From Curvivirga aplysinae (lineage in GTDB: Bacteria > Pseudomonadota > Alphaproteobacteria > UBA8366 > Aestuariispiraceae): a DNA stretch of 64,000 bases. Location: the NCBI RefSeq assembly GCF_009711445.1, contig NZ_SMMC01000216.1, positions 1-64,000 of the forward strand, in the 5' to 3' direction. How positions within the stretch are numbered: the stretch's first letter is position 1; every line of letters begins with the position of its first letter. Below are positions 29,087-37,643 of this stretch, one piece after another. Below the pieces are notes generated by a model. It was not told the origin of the DNA, did no database searches, and saw only the letters and a program-made list of their open reading frames with translations. The position numbers were made by a program, and so were the translations under genes.

Positions 29087-29839
29087 TTACGCAGCAGAAC
29101 CGAATTCCGCATAACCTGTTTTTTCCAATTCCAGTGCCAAATTCTTGTCACCGGATTTTACAATTTTGCCCTCTGCCAAGACATGCACAAAATCTGGCAC
29201 TAGATAATCCAACAAACGTTGATAATGCGTGATACAAAGCACACCACGTTCAGGGCTACGCAAACGATTTACACCTTCTGCAACCACACGTAATGCGTCG
29301 ATATCCAAACCGGAATCTGTTTCGTCAAGCAACGCAAGTTTTGGCTCTAACAATGCCATTTGCAAAGTTTCGTTACGTTTTTTCTCACCACCAGAAAAAC
29401 CAACATTCACTGGGCGTTTCAACATATCATCCGGCATGCCAAGCTCTTTAGATTTGGAACGCATCAATTTTACAAATTCCAAGCCATCTAATTCAGCTTC
29501 GCCATGATATTTACGTTTTGCGTTCAAGGCATGCTTCAGGAAGGTAGTATTGGTAATGCCTGGAATTTCTACCGGATATTGGAATGCAAGAAATAAACCT
29601 TCACAAGCGCGTTCATTCGCTTCCAATTCAAATAAATCTTTACCATCAAAAGTAACGGAACCACCTGTTACTTCATAGCCTTCGCGGCCAGATAACACAT
29701 AAGACAATGTGGATTTACCAGCGCCATTTGGGCCCATAATGGCATGAACTTCACCTGGACGGATTGTCAGGTTCACACCTTTTAAAATTTCTTTACCATG
29801 TATTGTGGCGTGTAAGTCTTTAATTTCTAATAGCGACAT
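29087..29839 (-). CDS. sufC: Fe-S cluster assembly ATPase SufC
   Basis: ABC-type ATPase of the SufBCD scaffold, 250 residues. Walker A is GPNGAGKSTLSYVL, the signature is VGFSGGEKKRNE, Walker B LALLDETDSGLD, and the switch histidine lies in CITHYQRLLDYL. All are the normal SufC forms. It lies 70 bases after sufB and 12 bases before sufD. Confidence 0.97.
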   Translation of the reverse strand: MSLLEIKDLHATIHGKEILKGVNLTIRPGEVHAIMGPNGAGKSTLSYVLSGREGYEVTGGSVTFDGKDLFELEANERACEGLFLAFQYPVEIPGITNTTFLKHALNAKRKYHGEAELDGLEFVKLMRSKSKELGMPDDMLKRPVNVGFSGGEKKRNETLQMALLEPKLALLDETDSGLDIDALRVVAEGVNRLRSPERGVLCITHYQRLLDYLVPDFVHVLAEGKIVKSGDKNLALELEKTGYAEFGSAA

Positions 29840-29909
29840 ATTTTTAATCCTGATTTAGCTGTTAGCTATCGCTTAAATAAACTTCTAATTCGTGCTGTCG
29901 TTTTATCGA

Positions 29910-31391
29910 CTAACCCACGCTTCCTTCCAGTGAAATCCCGATCAGCTTTTGCGCTTCAACCGCGAATTCCATTGGCAGGGTTTGCATTACTTCTTTACAG
30001 AAACCGTTCACAATTAATGAAACCGCCTCTTCTTCATCCATACCGCGTTGCAGGCAATAGAAAAGCTGGTCTTCACTGATTTTTGAAGTTGTTGCCTCAT
30101 GTTCCAGTTTCGCGCTTGGGTTTTTACTTTCAATATAAGGAACTGTATGAGCTCCACAATTGGAACCAACCAGCAAACTATCACATTGTGTATAATTCAC
30201 TGCGCCTTGCGCACGTGGGGAAACACGGACCAAACCACGATAGGTTTGATCAGATTTCCCTGCGGAAATACCTTTGGAAATGATCTTGGATTTTGTGTTC
30301 TTACCCAAATGGATCATCTTCGTACCAGTATCGGCTTGCTGCATATTATTTGTAATAGCAACTGAATAAAATTCACCAATAGAACCATCGCCCTGCAGAA
30401 TACAACTTGGATATTTCCACGTGATTGCAGAGCCGGTTTCAACCTGCGTCCAGCTTACTTTGGAATTCGTACCACGACATGCTGCACGTTTTGTTACAAA
30501 GTTATAAATACCACCTTTGCCGTCTTCATCACCGGGATACCAGTTTTGAACGGTGGAATATTTCACTTCTGCATCATTTAAAACAACAATCTCAACAATC
30601 GCTGCATGAAGTTGGTTTTCATCACGTTGTGGCGCTGTACAGCCTTCGAGATAACTTACATAAGAATTATCATCCGCAACAATTAATGTGCGTTCAAACT
30701 GACCCGTCTCTTCTGCATTAATCCGGAAATAGGTGGATAATTCCATCGGGCAATGAACGCCTTTTGGAATATAAACAAAAGACCCATCCGTAAACACCGC
30801 GCTATTCAAGCAGGCATGTTTGTTATCTGTATGGGGAACAACAGATCCTAGATATTTTTTTACCAACTCAGGATGTGTTTTTACAGCTTCTGAAATTGAA
30901 CAGAAAACAATCCCTTTTTCTTCCAAAGTCTTCTTATAGGTAGTCGCGACGGATACAGAATCAAACACCGCATCCACAGCCACCTTTGGTGACCCAACGA
31001 CACCAGCAAGAACTTCTTGCTCTCTTAAAGGAATGCCGAGCTTCTCATATGTCTCAAGTAACTTAGGATCAACTTCATCCAAAGATTTTGGCTTATCTGC
31101 GTCAGATTTCGGTGCCGCGTAATAGTAGATACCATTATAGTCGATTGGCGGTACGTTGAGTTTGGCCCAATCGGGATCATCCATTGTTTTCCAATGGTCA
31201 TATGCCTCTAAACGTTTTTCAAGCAACCATTCAGGTTCCTCTTTCTTCGCGGAAATAAAACGAATGACTTCTTCGCATAATCCCTTAGGCGCGCGTTCCA
31301 TTTCGATTTCTGTGACAAAACCATATTTATATTTGTCACCACCAGCATCGATATCTTTTACTTTTTCAATGGTTTCCGTTGTGGCCGCCAT
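29910..31391 (-). CDS. sufB: Fe-S cluster assembly protein SufB
   Basis: Scaffold subunit where the new cluster is built, 493 residues. Distinctive strings are [28 protein letters not shown] (split here by position), [30 protein letters not shown] and YRGLVRVSP, then QCDSLLVG. Several of the conserved cysteines are visible, including the one in GCTAP. It overlaps the regulator gene by one base (TAATG), showing the regulator is the first gene of the operon. Confidence 0.96.
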   Translation of the reverse strand: MAATTETIEKVKDIDAGGDKYKYGFVTEIEMERAPKGLCEEVIRFISAKKEEPEWLLEKRLEAYDHWKTMDDPDWAKLNVPPIDYNGIYYYAAPKSDADKPKSLDEVDPKLLETYEKLGIPLREQEVLAGVVGSPKVAVDAVFDSVSVATTYKKTLEEKGIVFCSISEAVKTHPELVKKYLGSVVPHTDNKHACLNSAVFTDGSFVYIPKGVHCPMELSTYFRINAEETGQFERTLIVADDNSYVSYLEGCTAPQRDENQLHAAIVEIVVLNDAEVKYSTVQNWYPGDEDGKGGIYNFVTKRAACRGTNSKVSWTQVETGSAITWKYPSCILQGDGSIGEFYSVAITNNMQQADTGTKMIHLGKNTKSKIISKGISAGKSDQTYRGLVRVSPRAQGAVNYTQCDSLLVGSNCGAHTVPYIESKNPSAKLEHEATTSKISEDQLFYCLQRGMDEEEAVSLIVNGFCKEVMQTLPMEFAVEAQKLIGISLEGSVG

Positions 31392-31897
31392 TATCCTTGA
31401 TCCTTCGCTAATGCAGATTGATCTGCTTTTTGTTTTTGACTATTTTTCAGTCCGGTTGAAAGTGGGTTCATATTTATGAAATCAGGTATGCCTGCATCTT
31501 TATTAATATCTGCTAAAGATACAGATTCTAACGCGGCCTTAACTGCCATGTTGATCGGATCCCAACGTCCACGCATCGGACAAAGATCTTCCACATCGCA
31601 GGCACCTTCAGCGCCATCTACACAAGCTGTCAGGGCCACAGGCCCATCCAGTGCCGCAATAACCTCAGCAACACTCACTTGTTCCGCAGAACGTTCCAGA
31701 GCATAACCGCCGCCAGCGCCCCGTTTAGACACAATCACATTAGCTTTCGCCAACAGCTTCAGAATTTTTGCCACGGTCGGTTGAGGTAGCTTTGTTACCT
31801 CAGCCAAATCAGGCGCAGTCGTGTTTTCCCCCTTAAGATCAGCCATCTGACCAAGGACGATCACACCGTAATCTGTAAGCTTGCTTAAACGAAACAC
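31391..31897 (-). CDS. Rrf2-family SUF operon regulator (IscR-like)
   Basis: 168-residue Rrf2 repressor or activator of the suf operon. The winged helix reads [15 protein letters not shown] and [30 protein letters not shown]. Three cysteines in [19 protein letters not shown] match the IscR-type cluster-binding arrangement, so it should sense Fe-S cluster status. The start is GTG with AGAGG upstream. A palindrome resembling the IscR type-1 site lies 22 bases upstream, which suggests it represses its own operon. The name sufR or iscR is equally defensible. Confidence 0.92.
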   Translation of the reverse strand: MFRLSKLTDYGVIVLGQMADLKGENTTAPDLAEVTKLPQPTVAKILKLLAKANVIVSKRGAGGGYALERSAEQVSVAEVIAALDGPVALTACVDGAEGACDVEDLCPMRGRWDPINMAVKAALESVSLADINKDAGIPDFINMNPLSTGLKNSQKQKADQSALAKDQG

Positions 31898-31918
31898 AAT
31901 AGCCTCTAACTTTAAACC

Positions 31919-31933
31919 GTACTAAATTAGTAC
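31919..31933 (-). promoter_or_regulatory. IscR type-1-like operator in front of the suf operon
   Basis: GTACTAAATTAGTAC is a perfect inverted repeat around one base. Its core ACTAAATTAGT fits the core of the E. coli IscR type-1 consensus (ACTRWWWYAGT). It lies 22 bases before the GTG of the Rrf2 regulator, a usual place for autorepression. A possible promoter (TTGAAA with a weak AT-rich -10) lies just upstream on the minus strand. Confidence 0.7.
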
Positions 31934-32045
31934 TGATTGCTTATTTACGCCTTTTTTCGGCTTTTTCAAGAGAAAAAATTGATTTATATCAATGTTAAGA
32001 GTCGTTCTTAATTGTGTTAATAATTACTCTTAACTGCATAAAAAA

Positions 32046-32074
32046 GGCTTCGAAATTCAGATCATTTCGAAGCC
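32046..32074 (-). terminator. Rho-independent terminator after the MscS gene
   Basis: Arms GGCTTCGAAAT (32046-32056) and ATTTCGAAGCC (32064-32074), followed on the minus strand by TTTTTTATG. Confidence 0.88.
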
Positions 32075-32097
32075 CTAAATTGAGAATAATTTTTAGT

Positions 32098-34116
32098 TTA
32101 AGGTTTTGATGTTGAAGGCGGATTATCATCTGGCGGCAAAACTGCACCTGCAATAGCCTGCTTATCCTCTTCCGACAGATTATCTGCGTCTATATTTTTT
32201 CCATCTTCCCCGGCCAAACGCACAGTAACTTCACGATGGGCAAACTTAATACCTTCCTTCGCAAATAACTCACGGATTTGCGAATAAACCAATTTACGCG
32301 CAACAAACTGCTCTCCCGGTTTAGTCATAAACTTCACACGCAGAATCATCGCCGAATCTTCCATTTTATAGACACCTTGCGATTTTAATGGTTGAAGGAA
32401 GGATTCTCCAACTTCGGGATGTTCCAATAACTGCTGCCCCAGATTTTTGATGAGTTTCCGAACTTTCTCCACATCTGTGTCATAAGTCACACGCAATGTA
32501 AGCTTCATCATCACCCAATCGCGGGAATAGTTAGTTAGATGCAAAATTTCGCCAAAGGGAATAGTATGTAAAGCGCCCAGATGATGACGAAGTTGCAAAG
32601 AACGAATTGAGATACGTTCAACTGTCCCTTTAACGGTCCCTAGATCGATATATTCACCTTTACGAAATGCATCATCAATTAAAAAGAAAGCGCCTGAAAA
32701 AATATCTCGAATCAACGTCTGGGCACCGAATCCCACAGCCAATCCAACGACACCTGCACCTGCAAATAATGGTGCAACATCAACCCCCATTTCAGATAAG
32801 ACAATCATTCCTGAAATGACAAGAACTGTGAATAGTAAGGCGTTTCTAAACATTGGCAATAAGGTAGCAAGACGGGAAGCTGCACTTGCACCGCCCCCCT
32901 CATCCCCGGGTTCAGGTTCAGCTACATCACCAAGTTCATCTGCAATTTTATTATCAATCGTAATTTTGATCGCTTCATAAATCATATAAGCAAAAAATAG
33001 GACGATAAGAATATCAAAGAATTCAACAACCATTCCATCTTCCGCTAATGGATCAAGCCCCCATGCGCGTAATACGATCCCCAAGAAAACAACAGATACG
33101 ATGATCCGGGCACCCTTCACACATAATGCTTTTAAACTTTTACGATCTGCCTGCAAAACGCTTTCAGCAATATCCTCAACTTGCTCATCTTGTTGTTCTA
33201 ACTTAGCAAAAATCCGTTCAATAACGATGAGGAACAACCCATATACTGCCAAGCTTAGATACGCCCAGAAAAACGGAGACAAAGCCAACCCAATACCGGT
33301 AGGCCATCCCATTAAAAGGCTAACAGATACTTTTGCCCAAGCAGCTAAAACATAAATGATAGCAAGCAAATGCCAGATACGGCTGATAATCTCTAAAAAT
33401 GGGCTAGGCTTATCTGCCTTACTTAGAGAACGAATAAAAACTCTGATCTTTCGTGAACGATAAATCACCAATGCCGATGTCGCGACAACAATGATGGTGG
33501 TCCCAATCAGCAGGATAAGTTTATAGGATTGACTATGAACACCAATGTCACCAAGCCAAAAGCATATCAGAACAGTCGCTATTCCAAACGAAATCAGAAG
33601 AGTAAAGTCACGGTAAAAACCACGCGCCTGTTCATCATTCATTGGTAGAACTCTATATTCAGGCACATCCAATCCAGATAAATTATAAAAGATATAATGA
33701 ACTAAGACAAAACTACTACCGATAGATATTACCGCTAACTGAGTAGTCAATTCCGCCCCACCTGAATCATTCGTCAGATAAGCTAGTAGCGTCGCGATTA
33801 CGAATGCAACACCGGTTGCAATTGCCTGCATAAATCCGCGGAACCACAAGAAAGATAGTTTTTCACTAACGTCCTTTGGCTCTTCTTTAAAAAAATGTGC
33901 AAACTGATTACGAGCCCAATTATTTACGAAACGTAATCCCAGTAATCCGACACCAAAATATAACAAGGCCAAAGCAAGAGTTGGGAACAACCAAGACATA
34001 TCCCCCGCCGTTGTTACTTCTCTTAATGCAAACAACACCTGTTCTTGAAAGACTGGAAGCTCATAAAAAAGCTCCCACAATCGATTACGCAATTCGGTTC
34101 CGAAAGTGGTTTCCAT
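32098..34116 (-). CDS. Large MscS-family mechanosensitive ion channel
   Basis: 672 residues. About ten hydrophobic helices fill the first ~430 residues. The pore-lining helix and MscS core follow: VAPLFAGAGVVGLAVGFGAQTLIRDIFSGAFFLIDDAF, then the beta domain GTVKGTVERISIRSLQLR. The C-terminal cytoplasmic cage and an acidic, disordered tail end the protein. It is longer than E. coli MscS and closer to the YbdG/YnaI/MscM classes. It opens under membrane tension after hypo-osmotic shock, which fits an organism that degrades ectoine. It lies downstream of the YHS gene and ends in a strong terminator. Confidence 0.9.
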   Translation of the reverse strand: METTFGTELRNRLWELFYELPVFQEQVLFALREVTTAGDMSWLFPTLALALLYFGVGLLGLRFVNNWARNQFAHFFKEEPKDVSEKLSFLWFRGFMQAIATGVAFVIATLLAYLTNDSGGAELTTQLAVISIGSSFVLVHYIFYNLSGLDVPEYRVLPMNDEQARGFYRDFTLLISFGIATVLICFWLGDIGVHSQSYKLILLIGTTIIVVATSALVIYRSRKIRVFIRSLSKADKPSPFLEIISRIWHLLAIIYVLAAWAKVSVSLLMGWPTGIGLALSPFFWAYLSLAVYGLFLIVIERIFAKLEQQDEQVEDIAESVLQADRKSLKALCVKGARIIVSVVFLGIVLRAWGLDPLAEDGMVVEFFDILIVLFFAYMIYEAIKITIDNKIADELGDVAEPEPGDEGGGASAASRLATLLPMFRNALLFTVLVISGMIVLSEMGVDVAPLFAGAGVVGLAVGFGAQTLIRDIFSGAFFLIDDAFRKGEYIDLGTVKGTVERISIRSLQLRHHLGALHTIPFGEILHLTNYSRDWVMMKLTLRVTYDTDVEKVRKLIKNLGQQLLEHPEVGESFLQPLKSQGVYKMEDSAMILRVKFMTKPGEQFVARKLVYSQIRELFAKEGIKFAHREVTVRLAGEDGKNIDADNLSEEDKQAIAGAVLPPDDNPPSTSKP

Positions 34117-34157
34117 ACCTATCCCCTTAAGATGAAATTTTCACTTTATGAAAAAAT

Positions 34158-34625
34158 TTATTCTGTTGGTTTTACTTTATTCCAATGAGCATCGGCAGCT
34201 TGGACCATTTCGTCAAGATTATTACTCTGCCAGCGCTTCTTTCCAACATTCGCACCAAACAAGTATAGCTTCTTTTTGTGGATCAACCAAACCTGCGGAT
34301 CACCGCCATGAATATTACCTAAACTCATTTGATTAGAGCAGTACCCACCATATTGAGGGGCGTATAGTTTGGGGTCTTTAATAAATGCATCTCGACCTTC
34401 TTTAGACGTAAAATGCCAAACCGCGCCATTCCATTTATAACTAAACTCTTCAGTCCCTGCTTCTTCCTGTCCTCTATCGTGATATGACAAAGGATCATAA
34501 CCTTCAATGGCAGTGTTACTGAAAAATCCTGTATGGACAGGATCAAGCGCAAAAGCAGTAGAGATTTGCATCGACGCAAACATCCCTGCGGTTAATAAGA
34601 ATATCAAAGAGGCCCGTTTCATCAT
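34158..34625 (-). CDS. Exported YHS-domain protein
   Basis: 155 residues with a signal peptide at about 1-26 (hydrophobic SLIFLLTAGMF, cut after AFA). The YHS domain is clear: AIEGYDPLSYHDRG, then EFSYKWNGAVWHFTSKEGRDAF, PKLYAPQYGGYCSNQMS. This domain is linked to metal (copper or heavy metal) handling, but most stand-alone exported members have no known job. It lies between a diacylglycerol-kinase-family gene and the MscS channel, all on the minus strand. Confidence 0.85.
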   Translation of the reverse strand: MMKRASLIFLLTAGMFASMQISTAFALDPVHTGFFSNTAIEGYDPLSYHDRGQEEAGTEEFSYKWNGAVWHFTSKEGRDAFIKDPKLYAPQYGGYCSNQMSLGNIHGGDPQVWLIHKKKLYLFGANVGKKRWQSNNLDEMVQAADAHWNKVKPTE

Positions 34626-34673
34626 AGATAAAACTAAACGGAAAACTGATTAAAAAATCAAATCACAAAACTG

Positions 34674-35567
34674 TCAGGAAGACACCAATATCCCAACACT
34701 GCGCTGATCAACGGTTACATTCATCGGCATAATGTATGGCCCATCCCCATCCATTTGAATGTCACTCTCTTTCGCGGTTTCAAATTGAACCTCATTGGTT
34801 TTTAACACCGTAACATCACGTGACAAATGCAAACGTCCTAATGCCAAATTCACACCGTAACATAATGCTGCACAATATCCGTATAATGGTAGCAAGATGA
34901 CATAAAGTTCATCAGAACTTATATCCGCATCTGGCGCCACAATAAATGGCCCCCCATATCTTGCAGCTCTGGTTACGATAACAGTATTAGCTACTAATCT
35001 TTGCCCGTTTACCCGAACACGAATAAATGGTGGCTTTTGATTCAGAACTTTAAACGCAGCAACTACATATGCCGCCCCCCCAATAAAACGCTTTAGCCCT
35101 GAATTAACAATATTTACAACCCGCGAGTCTATTCCACTGCTTGCCATTAACAAAAATCGACGCTTATCAGCTAACCCCGGATAAACTTTTTTGAAGCGTC
35201 CAGATTCTATGATAGGAATGATCTTGTTTAAATCACTTGGTAAAGCGAGCTCCCAAGCCAACACATTAGCTGTCCCCATAGGCAAAACAGCAATACTCGG
35301 TGCAGGTTTTGCTTCATCACGCTGACATAGACCATTTACGATTTCATTAATCGTACCATCCCCGCCTGCAGCAACAATGACATCAATATCCTCTGCTTCA
35401 TAGGCAAGCTTTTCAGCATGTCCCGCACGTTCTGTCAGGATCATGGAAACCTCGTGTCCACGTTCAGTAAGAAGATGCAATAATTTTAGCATCTTGTTTT
35501 CACGCCAACGTGTAATGAGAGGTCGCCCTGCAATGGGGTTATGAATAATAAGAATACGTCTTTTCAT
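34674..35567 (-). CDS. Diacylglycerol kinase-family lipid kinase (YegS/DgkB-like)
   Basis: Phosphorylates diacylglycerol or a related lipid at the membrane. The fold signature is at the N-terminus (IIHNPIAG) and the nucleotide loop is VIVAAGGDGTINEIVNGL; AVLPMGTANVLAWELALP is also typical. The length is 297 residues. I chose the ATG at 35567; an in-frame TTG two codons earlier is possible. It is divergent from plcP-agt, which release and glycosylate diacylglycerol, so a role in recycling that diacylglycerol to phosphatidate is attractive. Confidence 0.86.
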   Translation of the reverse strand: MKRRILIIHNPIAGRPLITRWRENKMLKLLHLLTERGHEVSMILTERAGHAEKLAYEAEDIDVIVAAGGDGTINEIVNGLCQRDEAKPAPSIAVLPMGTANVLAWELALPSDLNKIIPIIESGRFKKVYPGLADKRRFLLMASSGIDSRVVNIVNSGLKRFIGGAAYVVAAFKVLNQKPPFIRVRVNGQRLVANTVIVTRAARYGGPFIVAPDADISSDELYVILLPLYGYCAALCYGVNLALGRLHLSRDVTVLKTNEVQFETAKESDIQMDGDGPYIMPMNVTVDQRSVGILVSS

Positions 35568-35600
35568 AAACAAGCTATGCCAAGATTTGTTTTAAGATTT

Positions 35601-35618
35601 CGTTACAATTCCGTTTCA
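35601..35618 (+). promoter_or_regulatory. Direct repeat with 11-base period upstream of plcP (tentative Pho-box-like site)
   Basis: CGTTACA (35601-35607) and CGTTTCA (35612-35618) are spaced like the 7-4-7 repeats of PhoB boxes. The match to the box consensus is poor, so the call rests mostly on the spacing and on the expected phosphate control of plcP-agt. Confidence 0.25.
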
Positions 35619-35733
35619 ACCCTATGAAATTTGCGGTTTGACGCAAAATCTTAACAAAGCCCCCCTAGGTTTCGACCACAAAGATTCGAGGAACTGATTC
35701 GGTTTGATCCAAGTTCGTTTGAAAGGAAGCGTT

Positions 35734-36537
35734 ATGAAGATGAACACACCGAGAGTCACAAAATATCGCAGTATTTGGATTTCTGACATTCATCTTGGGA
35801 CGAAAGGATGTCAGGCAGATAAACTTTTGAGCTTTTTAAAGCATAATGAAAGTGACTATCTGTATCTTGTCGGGGATATCATTGACGGTTGGCGTTTGAA
35901 GCGAAGCTGGTATTGGCCTCAAAGCCACAATGATGTTGTTCAAAAAATCCTCCGTAAAGTCCGTAAAGGCACAAAAGTAATTTATGTGCCCGGCAACCAT
36001 GATGAATTTGCCCGTGAATATGTGAACCATCATTTTGGGGGGGTGGACGTTCAGGAACGCGCTTTTCACAAAACAGCAGATGGCAAAGAGCTTCTTGTAA
36101 TACACGGGGACGAGTTTGATGTTGTTGTAAGATATGCAAAATGGTTAGCGCTTCTAGGTGATGGTATCTACACCATGCTTTTAGTGATCAATAATTGGTA
36201 TAATAAGATACGCGAAAAAATGGGGCGCCCTTATTGGTCTCTATCCCAATATCTGAAACTTAAAGTTAAAAACGCCGTTCAGTTTATTGCTGAATATGAA
36301 GAGGCCATCGCTAAAGCCGCGAAGAATGCGAAGGTAGACGGCGTGGTTTGTGGTCATATCCATCACCCAGAAATGAGAGATATCGACGGCATACTTTATT
36401 GCAATGACGGGGATTGGGTCGAAAGTTGTTCCGCCCTTGTTGAACATATGGATGGGCGACTTGAATTGGTCGAATGGACATCAACAGAACCCGTATTCAT
36501 AAAATCAGAAGAGACGGAAGCTTCATGCGCATACTAA
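35734..36537 (+). CDS. plcP: Metallophosphoesterase, PlcP-type phospholipase C (annotated elsewhere as LpxH-like)
   Basis: Calcineurin-fold phosphoesterase of 267 residues. Metal-binding motifs are SDIHLGTKG, VGDIIDGWRLKRSW, PGNHDEF, IHGDEFD and GHIHHPEMRD. The nearest named family is UDP-2,3-diacylglucosamine diphosphatase, but this variant followed by a GT4 gene matches PlcP of rhizobia and marine bacteria. PlcP strips phospholipid head groups under phosphate starvation, leaving diacylglycerol. I chose the ATG at 35734, with AAGGA just upstream. Its end overlaps the start of agt by 13 bases. Confidence 0.82.
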   Translation: MKMNTPRVTKYRSIWISDIHLGTKGCQADKLLSFLKHNESDYLYLVGDIIDGWRLKRSWYWPQSHNDVVQKILRKVRKGTKVIYVPGNHDEFAREYVNHHFGGVDVQERAFHKTADGKELLVIHGDEFDVVVRYAKWLALLGDGIYTMLLVINNWYNKIREKMGRPYWSLSQYLKLKVKNAVQFIAEYEEAIAKAAKNAKVDGVVCGHIHHPEMRDIDGILYCNDGDWVESCSALVEHMDGRLELVEWTSTEPVFIKSEETEASCAY

Positions 36538-37643
36538 TAATTACCGACGCTTGGTATCCACAAATCAATGGCGTCGTAAGAACTCTATCCTCTATGCAGG
36601 AAGAATTAATCAAAATGGGAAATGACGTGCGTATGGTTACACCAGAAGCATATAAAACAGTTCCATGCCCTACTTATCCAGAAATTCGTCTTTCTTTGGT
36701 AACTCCGAAAGCAATCGAGAAAGTCGTCAAAAAGTTCATGCCTTGCGCTATTCATATAGCAACAGAGGGTCCTTTAGGTCTCGCCGCAAGAAGTTATTGC
36801 CGTAAGAAGAAACTTCCCTTTACCACGGCCTTTCACACCCGTTTCCCTGAATATGTTGAAGCACGTTTTCGTATTCCTGAAAACTGGATTTATCCAGTCA
36901 TGCGTTGGTTTCATAAACATTCGACCAATGTTATGGCGCCAACTCCAACAGTTGTTGAAAACTTGCGCGCACATAAGTTCCACAATGCATGTCTTTGGGG
37001 GCGTGGCGTCGATGTTGATCTTTTCAAACCAGGCCCGAAAGCGGCACTCCCCAAAGACAAAATTCAAAAAGACAAACCCATATTGCTATCGGTTGGGCGT
37101 ATTGCCGTCGAAAAAAATATCGCAGCCTTCCTTGATCTTGATATCGATGCCAACAAAGTCGTTGTCGGTGACGGGCCTATGATGAATGAATTGGTACGTA
37201 AATATCCCGACGTTATCTTTGTGGGGGCCAAACATGGCGAAGAATTAGTTTCCTATTATAATTGTGCCGATGCTTTCATCTTCCCAAGCCTCACAGATAC
37301 TTTTGGATTAGTTATGTTGGAGGCCCTTGCATGCGGCACACCTGTTGCGGCCTATCCGGTTATGGGGCCTAAAGATGTCATCACTGATCCCACTGCGGGT
37401 TGCTTAGACCATGACTTGAAAACCGCCGTCTTGAAAGCATTGGGGCTTAAGCGAGAAGATTGCCGTAAATTTGCAGAAAAACAATCATGGAAAGCCAGTG
37501 CAGAAACATTCCGTTCTTACTTACATGAATTTGACCCTAAGCTGATCGATCGTAGTTATGTAGAACCCACAACAGCTGAAGAAGAGAATATCCCTGTTTC
37601 AGCTGTTGCCGGCATAGCGTCTTCTACAAAGACATCAGACTAG
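36525..37643 (+). CDS. agt: Glycosyltransferase family 4, diacylglycerol glycosyltransferase Agt-like
   Basis: 372 residues with a GT-B fold. N-terminal MRILIITDAWYPQINGVVRTL, IHIATEGPLGLAARSYCRK and FTTAFHTRFPEYVEARF, then the C-terminal nucleotide-sugar motif FVGAKHGEELVSYYNCADAFIFPSLTDTFGLVMLEALACG (quoted in pieces by position 240-290). This pattern fits Agt, which makes monoglycosyl and glucuronosyl diacylglycerols as phospholipid substitutes. The ATG at 36525 lies within the end of plcP, with GGAAG in front, so translation is coupled. The last 20 bases overlap putA on the other strand. Confidence 0.83.
   Translation: MRILIITDAWYPQINGVVRTLSSMQEELIKMGNDVRMVTPEAYKTVPCPTYPEIRLSLVTPKAIEKVVKKFMPCAIHIATEGPLGLAARSYCRKKKLPFTTAFHTRFPEYVEARFRIPENWIYPVMRWFHKHSTNVMAPTPTVVENLRAHKFHNACLWGRGVDVDLFKPGPKAALPKDKIQKDKPILLSVGRIAVEKNIAAFLDLDIDANKVVVGDGPMMNELVRKYPDVIFVGAKHGEELVSYYNCADAFIFPSLTDTFGLVMLEALACGTPVAAYPVMGPKDVITDPTAGCLDHDLKTAVLKALGLKREDCRKFAEKQSWKASAETFRSYLHEFDPKLIDRSYVEPTTAEEENIPVSAVAGIASSTKTSD

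Noticed and set aside
35665-35700. GTTTCGACCACAAAGATTCGAGG, resembling a tRNA T-arm
   Set aside because: No acceptor or anticodon stem can be drawn around it; it lies in the plcP promoter region.
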